The notes: generated by a model not told the origin, from the sequence alone. A stretch of 64,000 nt of DNA from Shewanella violacea DSS12 (GCF_000091325.1 NC_014012.1:496001-560000), one strand, 5' to 3'. Shown: positions 47,544-56,447, counted from the stretch's first letter. A program made the numbers and translations.

Positions 47544-48407
47544 TTAATCCTCTATTTTTGCGAATGCCTGTCCCATGCGGGTCACAGCTTTTGGCACTAC
47601 ACCGTCGGCAAATTCATCCAAAGCATCTTTAGCGAACAGCATGACAACCGTACTGCCTAGCTTGAACCTTCCCATCTCGGCACCTTTTTCAAGGGTTAAT
47701 GCCTCTGGTCCTTCAGTCGGGTAATCCCAAGTAAATACTTTTTTACCACCGGGTGGTGTAATGGTGCCTGCCCAGACGGTTTCTATACTTGCGACTATGG
47801 TTGCACCGACTAATACCATGGCAATAGGACCTATTTCGGTCTCAAAAATGGCCACTACACGTTCGTTACGGGCGAACAGTCCAGGAACATTCTCAGCGGT
47901 TAATGGGTTGACGGAAAATAACTCACCGGGAACATAAGTCATCTTCGACAAGGTTCCTTTCAAAGGCATATGAATTCGATGGTAGTCTTTTGGTGCTAAG
48001 TAAATAGTAGCGAAATCGCCATCTTGGAAACGTTTGGCATCATCGGCTTGATCACCAAGTAGTGCAAGTGATGAGTATTCATGTCCTTTGGCTTGAAATA
48101 TCTGTCCGTCATTAATGGGACCACATTGGCTTATCGCGCCATCTACAGGATGGACAATATAATCCTGATCTTTTGAAAGCGGACGTACACCAGACTTGAG
48201 GGATCGAGTAAAAAAATCATTAAACGTCTTATAAGCTTCGGGTTCGCTCTGTGCGGCCTCACTCATATCGATTTTGTATTGTTTAATAAACCACTTTATT
48301 GCAGCGGTCGTTACCGAACCTAATTCAGCGGCTGCTAATTTCCCTACCAGGCGAGAGACTAGATGTTTAGGCATCATATATTGCAAAGCAATTTTTACTT
48401 TATCCAC
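47544..48407 (-). CDS. psd: Phosphatidylserine decarboxylase proenzyme
   Basis: Makes phosphatidylethanolamine from phosphatidylserine in the inner membrane; 287 aa. The self-cleavage motif LGST is present near the C-terminus ([14 protein letters not shown]), where Ser becomes the pyruvoyl group of the alpha chain. [11 protein letters not shown] and KDYHRIHMP carry the catalytic Asp and His. It starts at GTG with GAAGGGAAG upstream. It follows rsgA by 35 nt. Confidence 0.95.
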   Translation of the reverse strand: MDKVKIALQYMMPKHLVSRLVGKLAAAELGSVTTAAIKWFIKQYKIDMSEAAQSEPEAYKTFNDFFTRSLKSGVRPLSKDQDYIVHPVDGAISQCGPINDGQIFQAKGHEYSSLALLGDQADDAKRFQDGDFATIYLAPKDYHRIHMPLKGTLSKMTYVPGELFSVNPLTAENVPGLFARNERVVAIFETEIGPIAMVLVGATIVASIETVWAGTITPPGGKKVFTWDYPTEGPEALTLEKGAEMGRFKLGSTVVMLFAKDALDEFADGVVPKAVTRMGQAFAKIED

Positions 48408-48442
48408 GTGTACTTCCCTTCAAAAATATTGCGATTTACCTG

Positions 48443-49498
48443 TTACTCATCACTGGCTCTAAACTGTCTGGCATGGCGCATTTCATTTAGGCTGGCGATA
48501 ATTTTATGATAATTCTTGTATCGGTCTTCCGCTATCTTGCCATCATTAAATGCATCGGTGATGGCACAACCAGGATCATTTTTGTGCTTACAATCTCTGA
48601 ATTTGCAAGTACCTAGATATTCCCTGAATTCGATAAAACACTCTCCCACTCTTTCGGGGGGCAAGTGCCATAGTGCAAATTCTCGGACTCCCGGAGAATC
48701 AATCAGATCCCCTCCGCTAGCAAAATGCATTAACTTAGCCGTTGTGGTGGTGTGTTGTCCCAGGCCTGAGTTTTGAGAAACATCGCCAATAGCTAGCTCG
48801 GCATCAGGCATCATAGCGTTAATGATTGATGACTTACCTACACCGGATTGGCCGACAAAAATACTCACTTTTTTATTCAATAAGGCTTTTATGTCATCGA
48901 CACCTTGGCCGGTATGACTGCTTATTTGGTAGACTTGATAGCCTATATCTCGATAGCGTTGGAGTGCTGCTTCCACTTCTGGACGATCTTCATCGCTAAG
49001 TAGATCGATCTTATTGAGGACGATTATCGGTGAAATACCTGTGTCTTCTGCGGCAACTAAGTAACGATCGATTATTTGAGTCGTAAAACTAGGCACAATC
49101 GAAGAGACAATCAAGATTTGATCGATATTCGCTGCAATGATCTTGATACCGTCATAGAGATCCGGCCGAGATAGCAGTGAAAATCTAGGATGAACGGCTT
49201 CAACCACGCCGGCTATTGTGGACGACATTTCCACAGCCAAACGCACGATCACCTTGTCTCCAGTGACCAGGCTCTGAATATTACGGCGAATATTACACCG
49301 TACAACTTGCCCAGATTCGGTTTCAACATCGGCATGCTGGCCGAAACGAGAAATAACAGTTCCGAGCTGTTCAGGCTCAAGTGAACTATCCTGTAATTCA
49401 GGGGCATTGCTGCCTGAATCTTTCCGTTGTAGCCTTTTATCTTGATTGGCTCGCATACGGCGTCTTTGACCCTGACTTAGGGGTTTCTTTTTACTCAC
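48443..49498 (-). CDS. rsgA: Ribosome small-subunit biogenesis GTPase RsgA
   Basis: Circularly permuted GTPase that matures the 30S subunit; 351 aa. Domain order: basic N-terminus, OB fold, then G-motifs in permuted order G4 (NKIDLL), G1 (GQSGVGKSS), G3 (DSPGVREF), and a C-terminal zinc finger (CKFRDCKHKNDPGC). It starts at GTG. It is divergent from orn, as in E. coli. Confidence 0.96.
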   Translation of the reverse strand: MSKKKPLSQGQRRRMRANQDKRLQRKDSGSNAPELQDSSLEPEQLGTVISRFGQHADVETESGQVVRCNIRRNIQSLVTGDKVIVRLAVEMSSTIAGVVEAVHPRFSLLSRPDLYDGIKIIAANIDQILIVSSIVPSFTTQIIDRYLVAAEDTGISPIIVLNKIDLLSDEDRPEVEAALQRYRDIGYQVYQISSHTGQGVDDIKALLNKKVSIFVGQSGVGKSSIINAMMPDAELAIGDVSQNSGLGQHTTTTAKLMHFASGGDLIDSPGVREFALWHLPPERVGECFIEFREYLGTCKFRDCKHKNDPGCAITDAFNDGKIAEDRYKNYHKIIASLNEMRHARQFRASDE

Positions 49499-49523
49499 AG
49501 GTTCGTCATCGTAAATAAGGTGA

Positions 49524-49552
49524 TTTTGTGTAGCTTAAAAAAGCAGTATGAT
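49524..49552 (+). promoter_or_regulatory. Candidate promoter of orn
   Basis: -10 TATGAT (49547-49552) with -35 TTTTGT at 17-bp spacing or TTGTGT at 15 bp; about 60 nt before the orn start. Confidence 0.35.
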
Positions 49553-49610
49553 ACACGGTCTTAAACAAAAAAGCCTGAATTTAGGCAAACAGAAAGAATA
49601 AGGCAGATCT

Positions 49611-50156
49611 ATGGTTGTAGATGCAAACAATCTCATTTGGGTAGATTTAGAGATGACAGGGTTAGATCCCGAGACCGATAGGGTCATAGAGATCGCAACA
49701 ATAGTGACAGATAAAGAGTTAAATATTCTTGCTGAAGGACCTGTAATTGCGATTCATCAGACTGATGAACAACTTGCAACAATGGACGACTGGAACCAAA
49801 AGCACCATGGGGAGTCAGGATTAGTCGAGCGAGTGCGTAGTAGTCAGTATAATGAAGATGATGCCATTGCAATGACCATAAAGTTTATTTCTCAATATGT
49901 CCCTCAGGGCGTATCACCTATGTGCGGTAACAGCATAGGGCAAGATAGACGCTTTATGAATAAGTACATGGGAAAGTTAGAAGACTATTTTCACTATCGT
50001 AATATAGATGTAAGTACCATCAAGGAACTTACTAGACGTTGGAAGCCAGAGCTTATGGACGGCTTTACTAAGCAAGGAACACACAAAGCTCTAGTGGATA
50101 TCCAGGAATCTATTGCCGAATTGCAGTATTATCGAGCAAAAGTATTCAAAATTTGA
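49611..50156 (+). CDS. orn: Oligoribonuclease
   Basis: DEDDh 3'-5' exoribonuclease that clears 2-5-nt RNAs and pGpG, the last step of c-di-GMP turnover; 181 aa. ExoI is WVDLEMTGL, Exo[12 protein letters not shown], and Exo[14 protein letters not shown], giving all catalytic acids and the His. It is followed by tRNA-Gly genes, as in E. coli where glyVXY follow orn. Confidence 0.97.
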   Translation: MVVDANNLIWVDLEMTGLDPETDRVIEIATIVTDKELNILAEGPVIAIHQTDEQLATMDDWNQKHHGESGLVERVRSSQYNEDDAIAMTIKFISQYVPQGVSPMCGNSIGQDRRFMNKYMGKLEDYFHYRNIDVSTIKELTRRWKPELMDGFTKQGTHKALVDIQESIAELQYYRAKVFKI

Positions 50157-50185
50157 CCAAACAGACATTTATTTTCAAGAAGGGG

Positions 50186-50213
50186 TTGCAGCAATATGAA
50201 ATTCTCCTATAAT
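50186..50213 (+). promoter_or_regulatory. Promoter of the tRNA-Gly array
   Basis: -35 TTGCAG (50186-50191), 16-bp spacer, perfect -10 TATAAT (50208-50213), followed by a GCGGCC discriminator typical of stringently controlled stable-RNA promoters. It lies 52 nt before the first tRNA-like element. Confidence 0.65.
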
Positions 50214-50264
50214 GCGGCCTCAACTTTTGCTGCTTGTGCAGTATAAGCTTGTAGAGAAAATTCA

Positions 50265-50345
50265 GCGATATTAGCTCAGTTGCTAAAGGTGATAGACGAT
50301 ACCTTAAGTGATGTTTACAGTTTAAGTTGTTTGAAAGGAAAATTT
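50265..50345 (+). other. 81-nt tRNA-like element preceding tRNA-Gly 1
   Basis: Begins GCGATATTAGCTCAGTTG like the tRNA 5' half, then diverges (CTAAAGGTGATAGACGATACC..). It lacks an anticodon arm and T-arm of normal form. AAGGT/ACCTT can pair. It ends at the base before the first tRNA. Four such elements exist, all 81 nt. Confidence 0.7.
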
Positions 50346-50421
50346 GCGACATTAGCTCAGTTGGTAGAGCGATACCTTGCCAAGGTATAGGTCATCGGTT
50401 CGAACCCGATATGTCGCTCCA
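50346..50421 (+). tRNA. tRNA-Gly(GCC), copy 1
   Basis: A 76-nt cloverleaf with 7-bp acceptor stem GCGACAT/ATGTCGC, anticodon loop TTGCCAA (anticodon GCC), T-arm ATCGG-TTCGAAC-CCGAT, and encoded CCA. It decodes GGC and GGU. Location after orn as in E. coli glyVXY. Confidence 0.98.
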
Positions 50422-50467
50422 AATTACAACTTAGAGATTTACCAAGGTCTTTAAGAAAAAGTTTTAA

Positions 50468-50548
50468 GCGACATTAGCTCAGTTGCTAAAGGTGAAAGAC
50501 GATACCTTTTGTGATGTTTAAAGTTGAAGTTGTTTGAAAGAAAGATTT
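50468..50548 (+). other. 81-nt tRNA-like element preceding tRNA-Gly 2
   Basis: GCGACATTAGCTCAGTTG, then CTAAAGGTGAAAGACGATAC and following. AAAGGT/ACCTTT gives a 6-bp stem and GACAT/ATGTT a possible closing stem. It abuts tRNA 2 directly. Confidence 0.7.
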
Positions 50549-50624
50549 GCGACATTAGCTCAGTTGGTAGAGCGATACCTTGCCAAGGTATAGGTCATCG
50601 GTTCGAACCCGATATGTCGCTCCA
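50549..50624 (+). tRNA. tRNA-Gly(GCC), copy 2
   Basis: Identical to copy 1 over the 76 nt, including the CCA end. It opens a 320-bp unit that is repeated from 50869. Confidence 0.98.
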
Positions 50625-50639
50625 ATTTAAAAAGATTAA

Positions 50640-50740
50640 GCGACATTAGCTCAGTTGACTCTTTGTTTAGAGCAAAAGGGCGACACCTTGCCAAGGTATA
50701 GGTCATCGGTATTTTGTTTCGAATCCGATATGTTGTTTCA
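50640..50740 (+). pseudogene. Expanded tRNA-Gly-like copy 1 (101 nt)
   Basis: Follows the tRNA sequence but with insertions in the D-loop, before the anticodon stem, and in the T-loop, while acceptor, D-stem, anticodon stem and T-stem remain largely pairable. GCC anticodon retained. The anticodon stem has one mismatch (GACACC) and the acceptor end is GTTGT with TTCA in place of TCCA. Probably not a working tRNA. Confidence 0.7.
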
Positions 50741-50787
50741 ATCTAGATTTAAAGATTTACCAAAATCTTTAAATGAAAAAGTTTTAA

Positions 50788-50868
50788 GCAACATTAGCTC
50801 AGTTGCTAAAGGTGAAAGACGATACCTTTTGTGATGTTTAAAGTTGAAGTTGTTCGAAAGAAAGATTT
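50788..50868 (+). other. 81-nt tRNA-like element preceding tRNA-Gly 3
   Basis: Begins GCAACATTAGCTCAGTTG; the A at position 3 makes the possible AACAT/ATGTT closing stem fully paired. It abuts tRNA 3 directly. Confidence 0.7.
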
Positions 50869-50944
50869 GCGACATTAGCTCAGTTGGTAGAGCGATACCT
50901 TGCCAAGGTATAGGTCATCGGTTCGAACCCGATATGTCGCTCCA
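50869..50944 (+). tRNA. tRNA-Gly(GCC), copy 3
   Basis: Identical to copies 1 and 2. Starts exactly 320 bp after copy 2. Confidence 0.98.
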
Positions 50945-50959
50945 ATTTAAAAAGATTAA

Positions 50960-51060
50960 GCGACATTAGCTCAGTTGACTCTTTGTTTAGAGCAAAAGGG
51001 CGATACCTTGCCAAGGTATAGGTCATCGGTATTTTGTTTCGAACCCGATATGTCGTTTCA
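50960..51060 (+). pseudogene. Expanded tRNA-Gly-like copy 2 (101 nt)
   Basis: Same insertions as the copy at 50640. Here the anticodon stem (ATACC/GGTAT) and T-stem (ATCGG/CCGAT) are perfect and the acceptor stem has only a G-T end pair; the 3' end is TTCA, not CCA. Confidence 0.7.
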
Positions 51061-51107
51061 ATCTAGATTTAAAGATTTACCAAAATCTTTAAATGAAAAA
51101 GTTTTAA

Positions 51108-51188
51108 GCAACATTAGCTCAGTTGCTAAAGGTGAAAGACGATACCTTTTGTGATGTTTAAAGTTGAAGTTGTTTGAAAGAAAGATTT
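51108..51188 (+). other. 81-nt tRNA-like element preceding tRNA-Gly 4
   Basis: Essentially identical to the element at 50788 and again directly abuts a tRNA. It is the same position in the second 320-bp unit. Confidence 0.7.
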
Positions 51189-51264
51189 GCGACATTAGCT
51201 CAGTTGGTAGAGCGATACCTTGCCAAGGTATAGGTCATCGGTTCGAACCCGATATGTCGCTCCA
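51189..51264 (+). tRNA. tRNA-Gly(GCC), copy 4
   Basis: Identical to the other three copies. Starts exactly 320 bp after copy 3. No obvious intrinsic terminator follows. Confidence 0.98.
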
Positions 51265-51343
51265 ATTTTCCTCCCATTCCCTCTTCGATATGTAACTTCC
51301 AATTTAAAACTTCCAATTTAAAACTTCAATTTAAAAAGATCAT

Positions 51344-51457
51344 GCGACACTAGCTCAGTTGTGCCCATCTATTCAGATAGTAAAGAAACGATACCCTCAT
51401 TTTTCAAAGCTATAGCCTATCTGGTAAGAATTCGCGGTTCGAAGCCCTTTGGTTTAA
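51344..51457 (+). pseudogene. Decayed tRNA-Gly-like remnant
   Basis: Starts GCGACACTAGCTCAGTTG and later has CGGTTCGAAGCCC, recalling the T-arm, but the anticodon region is lost and there are long insertions. It looks like an older expanded copy. The rest of 51458-51800 holds no recognised element. Confidence 0.5.
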
Positions 51458-51800
51458 ATCAACAACTCGATTGAATCTCACTCTTGATTCAAAACTCTTA
51501 TCATCCCAGCTTCAATAGATCTCTAGAGCATCTCGTTAAACAGTAAATCTCTACTAACTAATGTCTTCCAATCTTGCTCTATATGCCTCCTGCAGATCTC
51601 GCTCTTCAGCTATTTTATATCTATGTCACCTTTCTGTTGTTTACGTGACGAAGTGCGAATTTCTTAAGCTGTATCTTGATGCAATCTGCTTAAAAGTAGA
51701 AAAATTTGATCTTGTTCAAATAACCCACGGCTTTTTATCCCCATAATAGCTTCTGAAGTAATTACTTTGACTAACTTTTGTTAGGTTTAGGAGTGTAAAC

Positions 51801-52253
51801 ATGCGATTTCAACAACTAGGTGAAGTATTAACGTATGTAGCGATTTGCCGAGTAGAGATGGCGACACTCTATAGCAGACTGAAAACAAATGCGGATTCCA
51901 CAAGAGTAAAAATGATGCTTGAATATTTCCAACAGCATCAGAGAGGTGTAGCAACAAAACTGGAAATATATATCGAATCAGCACCAAAAAAAGTGCTGAA
52001 TGCCTGGTATAAAGATATTTGTTTTGAAGATTTTATAAAAAAATGTCATGACACAGTCTTGACTGCAAATATGTCTGAAGGGGACGTATTAGAGCTGCAT
52101 TTATATTTGGATAATCTACTGATGGACCTACTGCAGGAAACCGCTGGGCACTCCTCTGTGGGGATAGCTGGAATGCTCAATCAGCTTGTGCGTGTTGAGA
52201 GAATTCGGCAGCAAAGGTTAGTTCATAGCTGCATACGTATGGATGATATCTAA
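51801..52253 (+). CDS. Hypothetical 150-aa helical protein
   Basis: No family recognised with confidence. The sequence is predicted mostly helical, without signal peptide or TM segment. The first helix, GEVLTYVAICRVEMATLYSR, and later Glu/His-containing helices recall a ferritin-like bundle, but the metal-ligand pattern is not clear. TTAGGAG lies 9 nt before the ATG. It occupies the place between tRNA-Gly and tsaE where queG and nnr lie in E. coli and Pseudomonas. Confidence 0.7.
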   Translation: MRFQQLGEVLTYVAICRVEMATLYSRLKTNADSTRVKMMLEYFQQHQRGVATKLEIYIESAPKKVLNAWYKDICFEDFIKKCHDTVLTANMSEGDVLELHLYLDNLLMDLLQETAGHSSVGIAGMLNQLVRVERIRQQRLVHSCIRMDDI

Positions 52254-52771
52254 TATGATTAACCGGTTTGATGAAATAGCTAAGGGAACCTGTATTAGTT
52301 CTTGTGATAGTTAGATATATCTTTTTATTATTGCCATCAGTTCCTTCTCTAAATTTATCATTTACATTTTTTGTACTCTGCAAAACGTTATCAAGATCAA
52401 ATTAAACATAAATTCATATAAGACTCGGATGAGTGAATCTATGGACGAGTTTAGGCTTTAACTCTTTTAATTTAACTTTATCTCTATGAGGTATATCCAT
52501 TTAGATTAGTCATGTTAGAAAATTTTTCGCCATTCCCAATGCTTGTGACTGGGTTTGACCGTTCGAGTTAGATGTTGAGAGAAGCTATCACGCGGCGATT
52601 ACTGCAAAATTTGCCATAATCGTGAGTGACTCAATACTCCATATAAAATCTTTGGTGAATAATCATTTAATTAATGAATAGTCGCTATTTGGTGAAACCT
52701 ATTTAGCTAATAAGCAATTTGGTATAAAGTAACGGGTTAGAACTAGTTTTAGAAAGGGTAAACTCAATACA
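52254..52771. other. Intergenic region before tsaE
   Basis: 518 bp, AT-rich, no gene and no remnant of queG or nnr recognised. A TTTGGTGAA motif recurs at about 52652 and 52689. It presumably carries the promoter of the tsaE-hflC series, not identified. Confidence 0.4.
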
Positions 52772-53230
52772 ATGGCATCGGTTAAGGTTTTTCTAGATAA
52801 TGAGCAAGATACGGTGGACTTGGGTAAGCGTTTAGCGCAGATCATCACCCCGCCCTTAACACTCAACTTATCGGGTGAACTAGGGGCTGGTAAAACAACG
52901 TTAAGCCGAGGCCTGATCCAAGCTTTAGGTCATGAAGGCGCGGTAAAAAGTCCAACTTACGCCCTAGTTGAGCCCTATGAGCTAGATGGTATAGATCTTT
53001 ATCATTTCGACCTATACAGGTTAAGTGATCCCGAAGAACTTGAATATATGGGGATTAGAGATTATTTCACCGATAAGAGCGTATGTCTCGTTGAATGGCC
53101 TGATCGGGGGCATGGATTAATGCCAGTGGCCGATATCAGTGTTGATATTAAGTATGTCGGTACCAGTCGAGAAGTTGAAATGACTTCAGGAACAAACAAA
53201 GGGCAAGTATTGCTCAGTAAACTTAAATAA
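52772..53230 (+). CDS. tsaE: tRNA threonylcarbamoyladenosine biosynthesis ATPase TsaE
   Basis: P-loop ATPase that works with TsaB-TsaD in making t6A37; 152 aa. Walker A is GELGAGKTTLSRG; SPTYALVEPY and HFDLYRL.DPEELEYMGI are family motifs, followed by VEWPDRG. The first gene of a tight series, with amiB 2 nt after its stop. Confidence 0.95.
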   Translation: MASVKVFLDNEQDTVDLGKRLAQIITPPLTLNLSGELGAGKTTLSRGLIQALGHEGAVKSPTYALVEPYELDGIDLYHFDLYRLSDPEELEYMGIRDYFTDKSVCLVEWPDRGHGLMPVADISVDIKYVGTSREVEMTSGTNKGQVLLSKLK

Positions 53231-53232
53231 TA

Positions 53233-54558
53233 ATGATAAAAATCAATAATTTTATAAAAACTATACTTGTAGTGCTTTCACTATGTACCTCTTTTATTGC
53301 CCATAGTGCCAATAAGCTAGATGGTGTACGTGTCTGGGCCGCTCCCGAATCGACTCGAATCGTTTTCGATCTAAGCAATGCACCTAAGTTTACTCATTTC
53401 AATCTGGCTAGTCCTCATAGACTCGTGGTCGACCTCAAGGGCACCACGACCTCATTGAATCTCGGTAAATTAACTAATAACAGTAAATTGGTTAAGAAAG
53501 TAAGGATAAGTAAATCCCCTTCGAAGGGAACCTTACGCATAGTTATCGATCTGGCTAAACCCGTAAAATCGAACCTGTTTTCACTACCGCCTACGGCTCC
53601 CTATGGAGACCGCTTAGTCGTGGACCTCGATGATAATAGCTCAACAACGGCAGTTGTAAGCAAGGCCAGTAAAGTCACACAGAAGCTTAGAGATGTGGTT
53701 GTGGCCATCGATGCCGGTCATGGAGGTGATGATCCTGGCTCTATTGGGCCATCGGGTATTTATGAGAAAAAAGTGGTTCTGGAAATCGCAAAGAGAGTAG
53801 CTGCAAAAATTAATGCAACGCCAGGTATGAAAGCTGTGATGACCCGTACAGGTGATTATTTTGTCAACCTAAATCAACGCTCTGTGATCGCAAGAAATAG
53901 TAAAGCCGATCTACTGGTTTCAATTCACGCCGACGCATTTACCTCTTCGCAGCCTAGGGGCGCATCAGTTTGGGTCTTGTCTATGAGGCGTGCTAACAGT
54001 GAGATCGGTCGTTGGTTAGAGCATAAAGAGAAGCATTCAGAGTTGTTAGGTGGTGCCGGAGAGATCATGAAAAATGCTGCTAATGAACAGTATTTGGCTA
54101 TGACCTTGTTGGATATGTCCATGGATAGGTCCATGGCTGTCAGTCATCATATTGCCGATGATGTTTTGTCGAACTTAGGTAAGGTAACCAAGTTGCACAA
54201 GAGTAAACCTGAGTCGGCTAGTTTTGCCGTACTTAAGTCACCGGACATTCCTTCAATTTTGGTGGAGACAGGGTTTATCTCGAACCATACAGAGGAGAGG
54301 CTCCTGTCCCAGAGACAACATCAGAATAATTTAGCCAATGCGGTATACAAGGGGGTCGTGAAGTACTTCACGTCTAATCCGCCGGTTAACTCACTGATGG
54401 CGAGTAAAGGTTCGCGAAGACACAGCGTCCGTAAAGGTGAGTCGCTCTCGGTTATTGCTCATAGGTATAAAGTATCAATAACCAATATTAAGAAAGCTAA
54501 TAACTTGAAGTCTAATAACATACATATCGGCCAAAGGTTAGTGATCCCCAGGGCATAG
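53233..54558 (+). CDS. amiB: N-acetylmuramoyl-L-alanine amidase AmiB
   Basis: Periplasmic zinc amidase that splits septal peptidoglycan; 441 aa. Signal peptide (about 25 residues, AHSA), AMIN domain (about 30-130), Amidase_3 (about 155-385; zinc ligands in IDAGHGGDDPG and SIHADAF; Glu in LVETGFISN), and a C-terminal LysM (about 396-440, HSVRKGESLSVIAHRYKVS). The LysM end is common in AmiB of marine gammaproteobacteria, while E. coli AmiB lacks it. It follows tsaE with 2 nt between. Confidence 0.95.
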   Translation: MIKINNFIKTILVVLSLCTSFIAHSANKLDGVRVWAAPESTRIVFDLSNAPKFTHFNLASPHRLVVDLKGTTTSLNLGKLTNNSKLVKKVRISKSPSKGTLRIVIDLAKPVKSNLFSLPPTAPYGDRLVVDLDDNSSTTAVVSKASKVTQKLRDVVVAIDAGHGGDDPGSIGPSGIYEKKVVLEIAKRVAAKINATPGMKAVMTRTGDYFVNLNQRSVIARNSKADLLVSIHADAFTSSQPRGASVWVLSMRRANSEIGRWLEHKEKHSELLGGAGEIMKNAANEQYLAMTLLDMSMDRSMAVSHHIADDVLSNLGKVTKLHKSKPESASFAVLKSPDIPSILVETGFISNHTEERLLSQRQHQNNLANAVYKGVVKYFTSNPPVNSLMASKGSRRHSVRKGESLSVIAHRYKVSITNIKKANNLKSNNIHIGQRLVIPRA

Positions 54559-54587
54559 GGGGGCATTACTTTAAAGAGTTTAGAATT

Positions 54588-56447
54588 ATGACAATACAGA
54601 TTTTACCGCCGCAACTCGCTAACCAGATTGCTGCCGGAGAAGTTGTCGAACGACCAGCATCCGTTATCAAGGAGCTGGTCGAAAATAGCTTAGATGCTGG
54701 TGCGACCCGAGTCGATATAGAGATCGAGAAGGGCGGTAGCAAGCTGATTAAAATTCATGATAATGGCTCAGGGATCCCGAAAGAGGAGCTGAGCTTGGCT
54801 CTGTCTAGGCATGCCACCTCTAAACTCAGTAGCTTAGACGATCTCGATGCTATCCTAAGTTTTGGTTTCCGCGGTGAAGCCTTGGCGAGTATCAGTTCTG
54901 TTTCCAGATTAACTTTGACTTCACGTACGGCGGAGCAAAGCGAAGCTTGGCAGGCTTATGCTGAAGGCTCTGATATGGCCGTGAAGGTGATTCCAGCTGC
55001 TCACCCGGTAGGTTCGACTGTTGAGGCGGTGGATCTGTTTTTTAATACCCCGGCCAGAAGACGTTTTCTCAAAAGCGATAAGACAGAGTTTACTCATATA
55101 GATGAGTGGCTAAAACGCATTGCATTAGTGAGTCGTGACATACATTTCACACTTAAAAATAATGGCAAAGTGGTAAGAAATTTTCGTCCTGCAAAAACAT
55201 CGGATCAATATTTACAACGACTAGCTCAGGTCAGTGGCAAGAAATTTGCGCTGCAGGCGTTAGCGGTCGAGTGCGAACATGAAGGTTTGAAGTTAAGTGG
55301 CTATATACAGTCCCCCTATTTCGAAGGTTCAGCCAGTGATACTCAATATTTCTATGTCAACGGTAGACTGGTTCGTGACAGGCTGGTCAATCATGCGGTG
55401 AGACAAGCTTTTGCCGAGCATGTGACCGGAGCTCAAGCTAGCTATGTTTTGATGCTAGAGCTCGACCCTCATCAAGTCGATGTTAATGTGCACCCGGCTA
55501 AGCATGAAGTGAGATTTCACCAGAGTCGCTATGTCCATGACTATATTTTTCAGGCACTGCAATCTGCACTCTCACAAGTCGGCAAACCAGTTTTTTTAGC
55601 TGAAGACCAGAGTAATAAAGAAGCATCCTCAAACTCTTATCAAGCAAGCGTGCTGGAATCTCCGAGAGTTAATGAATCTGATGCTAGCACTGGCTATCTC
55701 CCTTTTAACAAAGAGCCAGATACAAGCCAGGCTAGAGCTAAGCATGAGCATTCAATAGCATCGTCAGCTTACTACCCAGGAAGCAAAAGTGGTTTAAGCC
55801 CTAGTTCGGCTGCACGTCCACAAGTTGAGCTTCCTTCTGTGGCGGCTATCGCTTCTTATGGCGCTTTACTTACCACTCCTGTAGTTCCTCCTCAGGTAGG
55901 GAATGGGCAGGTAAGGGACCCGCAAGACATGCCGCCGGTATTGGATGGTAAATATTGGGTGTTAACTCAAGCCGATAGCTTGACTCTTCTCACCATAGAA
56001 AACGTTGCTTCTAAGCTCTTACAGGTAAGCATATTGGCTAAGCTTGAATGTGGCTTAGTCAGCCAGCCCCTGTTAATGCCAGTCTCTATCCCTATGGACG
56101 ATGACTGGCAGGTGACTATTGAGCACCGAGAGTTAATGTTAAGAAAGATGGGGATTGAACTAACAATTCGCCTCGGGCAGTTGATAATAAAGAAAGTGCC
56201 CCCATATTTAAGACAGAGTCAGTTGGTTAGCGTTATCCCTGAGTTATTACAATGGATGCGTTTTGAAGAGCCAGGCCTAGAGGCTTTGGCAAGCTGGGTA
56301 GCCAAGCATGGTGATATGAATCTTGAGTCGCCGACTCCAATCTGGCAAGACTTTATGCAAGCGGAGCAGAGCCTGAGAGAGGAATTGATGGCGGATGTCA
56401 TCAGCTTACCTTGGCAAGTTTGGTTGAAAAAAGCATTGATTGATTGA
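54588..56447 (+). CDS. mutL: DNA mismatch repair protein MutL
   Basis: GHKL ATPase that links MutS to MutH and UvrD; 619 aa. N-terminal motifs are complete: IAAGEVVERPASVIKELVEN, DAGA, HDNGSGIP and GFRGEALASI. A low-complexity linker (about 340-430) joins the dimerisation domain. The endonuclease motif DQHAxxE of MutH-less systems is not seen, fitting a MutH-type pathway. It lies 29 nt after amiB. Confidence 0.96.
   Translation: MTIQILPPQLANQIAAGEVVERPASVIKELVENSLDAGATRVDIEIEKGGSKLIKIHDNGSGIPKEELSLALSRHATSKLSSLDDLDAILSFGFRGEALASISSVSRLTLTSRTAEQSEAWQAYAEGSDMAVKVIPAAHPVGSTVEAVDLFFNTPARRRFLKSDKTEFTHIDEWLKRIALVSRDIHFTLKNNGKVVRNFRPAKTSDQYLQRLAQVSGKKFALQALAVECEHEGLKLSGYIQSPYFEGSASDTQYFYVNGRLVRDRLVNHAVRQAFAEHVTGAQASYVLMLELDPHQVDVNVHPAKHEVRFHQSRYVHDYIFQALQSALSQVGKPVFLAEDQSNKEASSNSYQASVLESPRVNESDASTGYLPFNKEPDTSQARAKHEHSIASSAYYPGSKSGLSPSSAARPQVELPSVAAIASYGALLTTPVVPPQVGNGQVRDPQDMPPVLDGKYWVLTQADSLTLLTIENVASKLLQVSILAKLECGLVSQPLLMPVSIPMDDDWQVTIEHRELMLRKMGIELTIRLGQLIIKKVPPYLRQSQLVSVIPELLQWMRFEEPGLEALASWVAKHGDMNLESPTPIWQDFMQAEQSLREELMADVISLPWQVWLKKALID

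Larger units (their letters stand above)
50549..51188. repeat. Two tandem 320-bp units of the tRNA array
   Basis: Units 50549-50868 and 50869-51188 each contain an intact tRNA, a 101-nt expanded copy and an 81-nt element. They differ at few positions (for example GACACC versus GATACC, GAATCC versus GAACCC), so the duplication is fairly recent. A fourth tRNA begins a third, incomplete unit. Confidence 0.9.
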
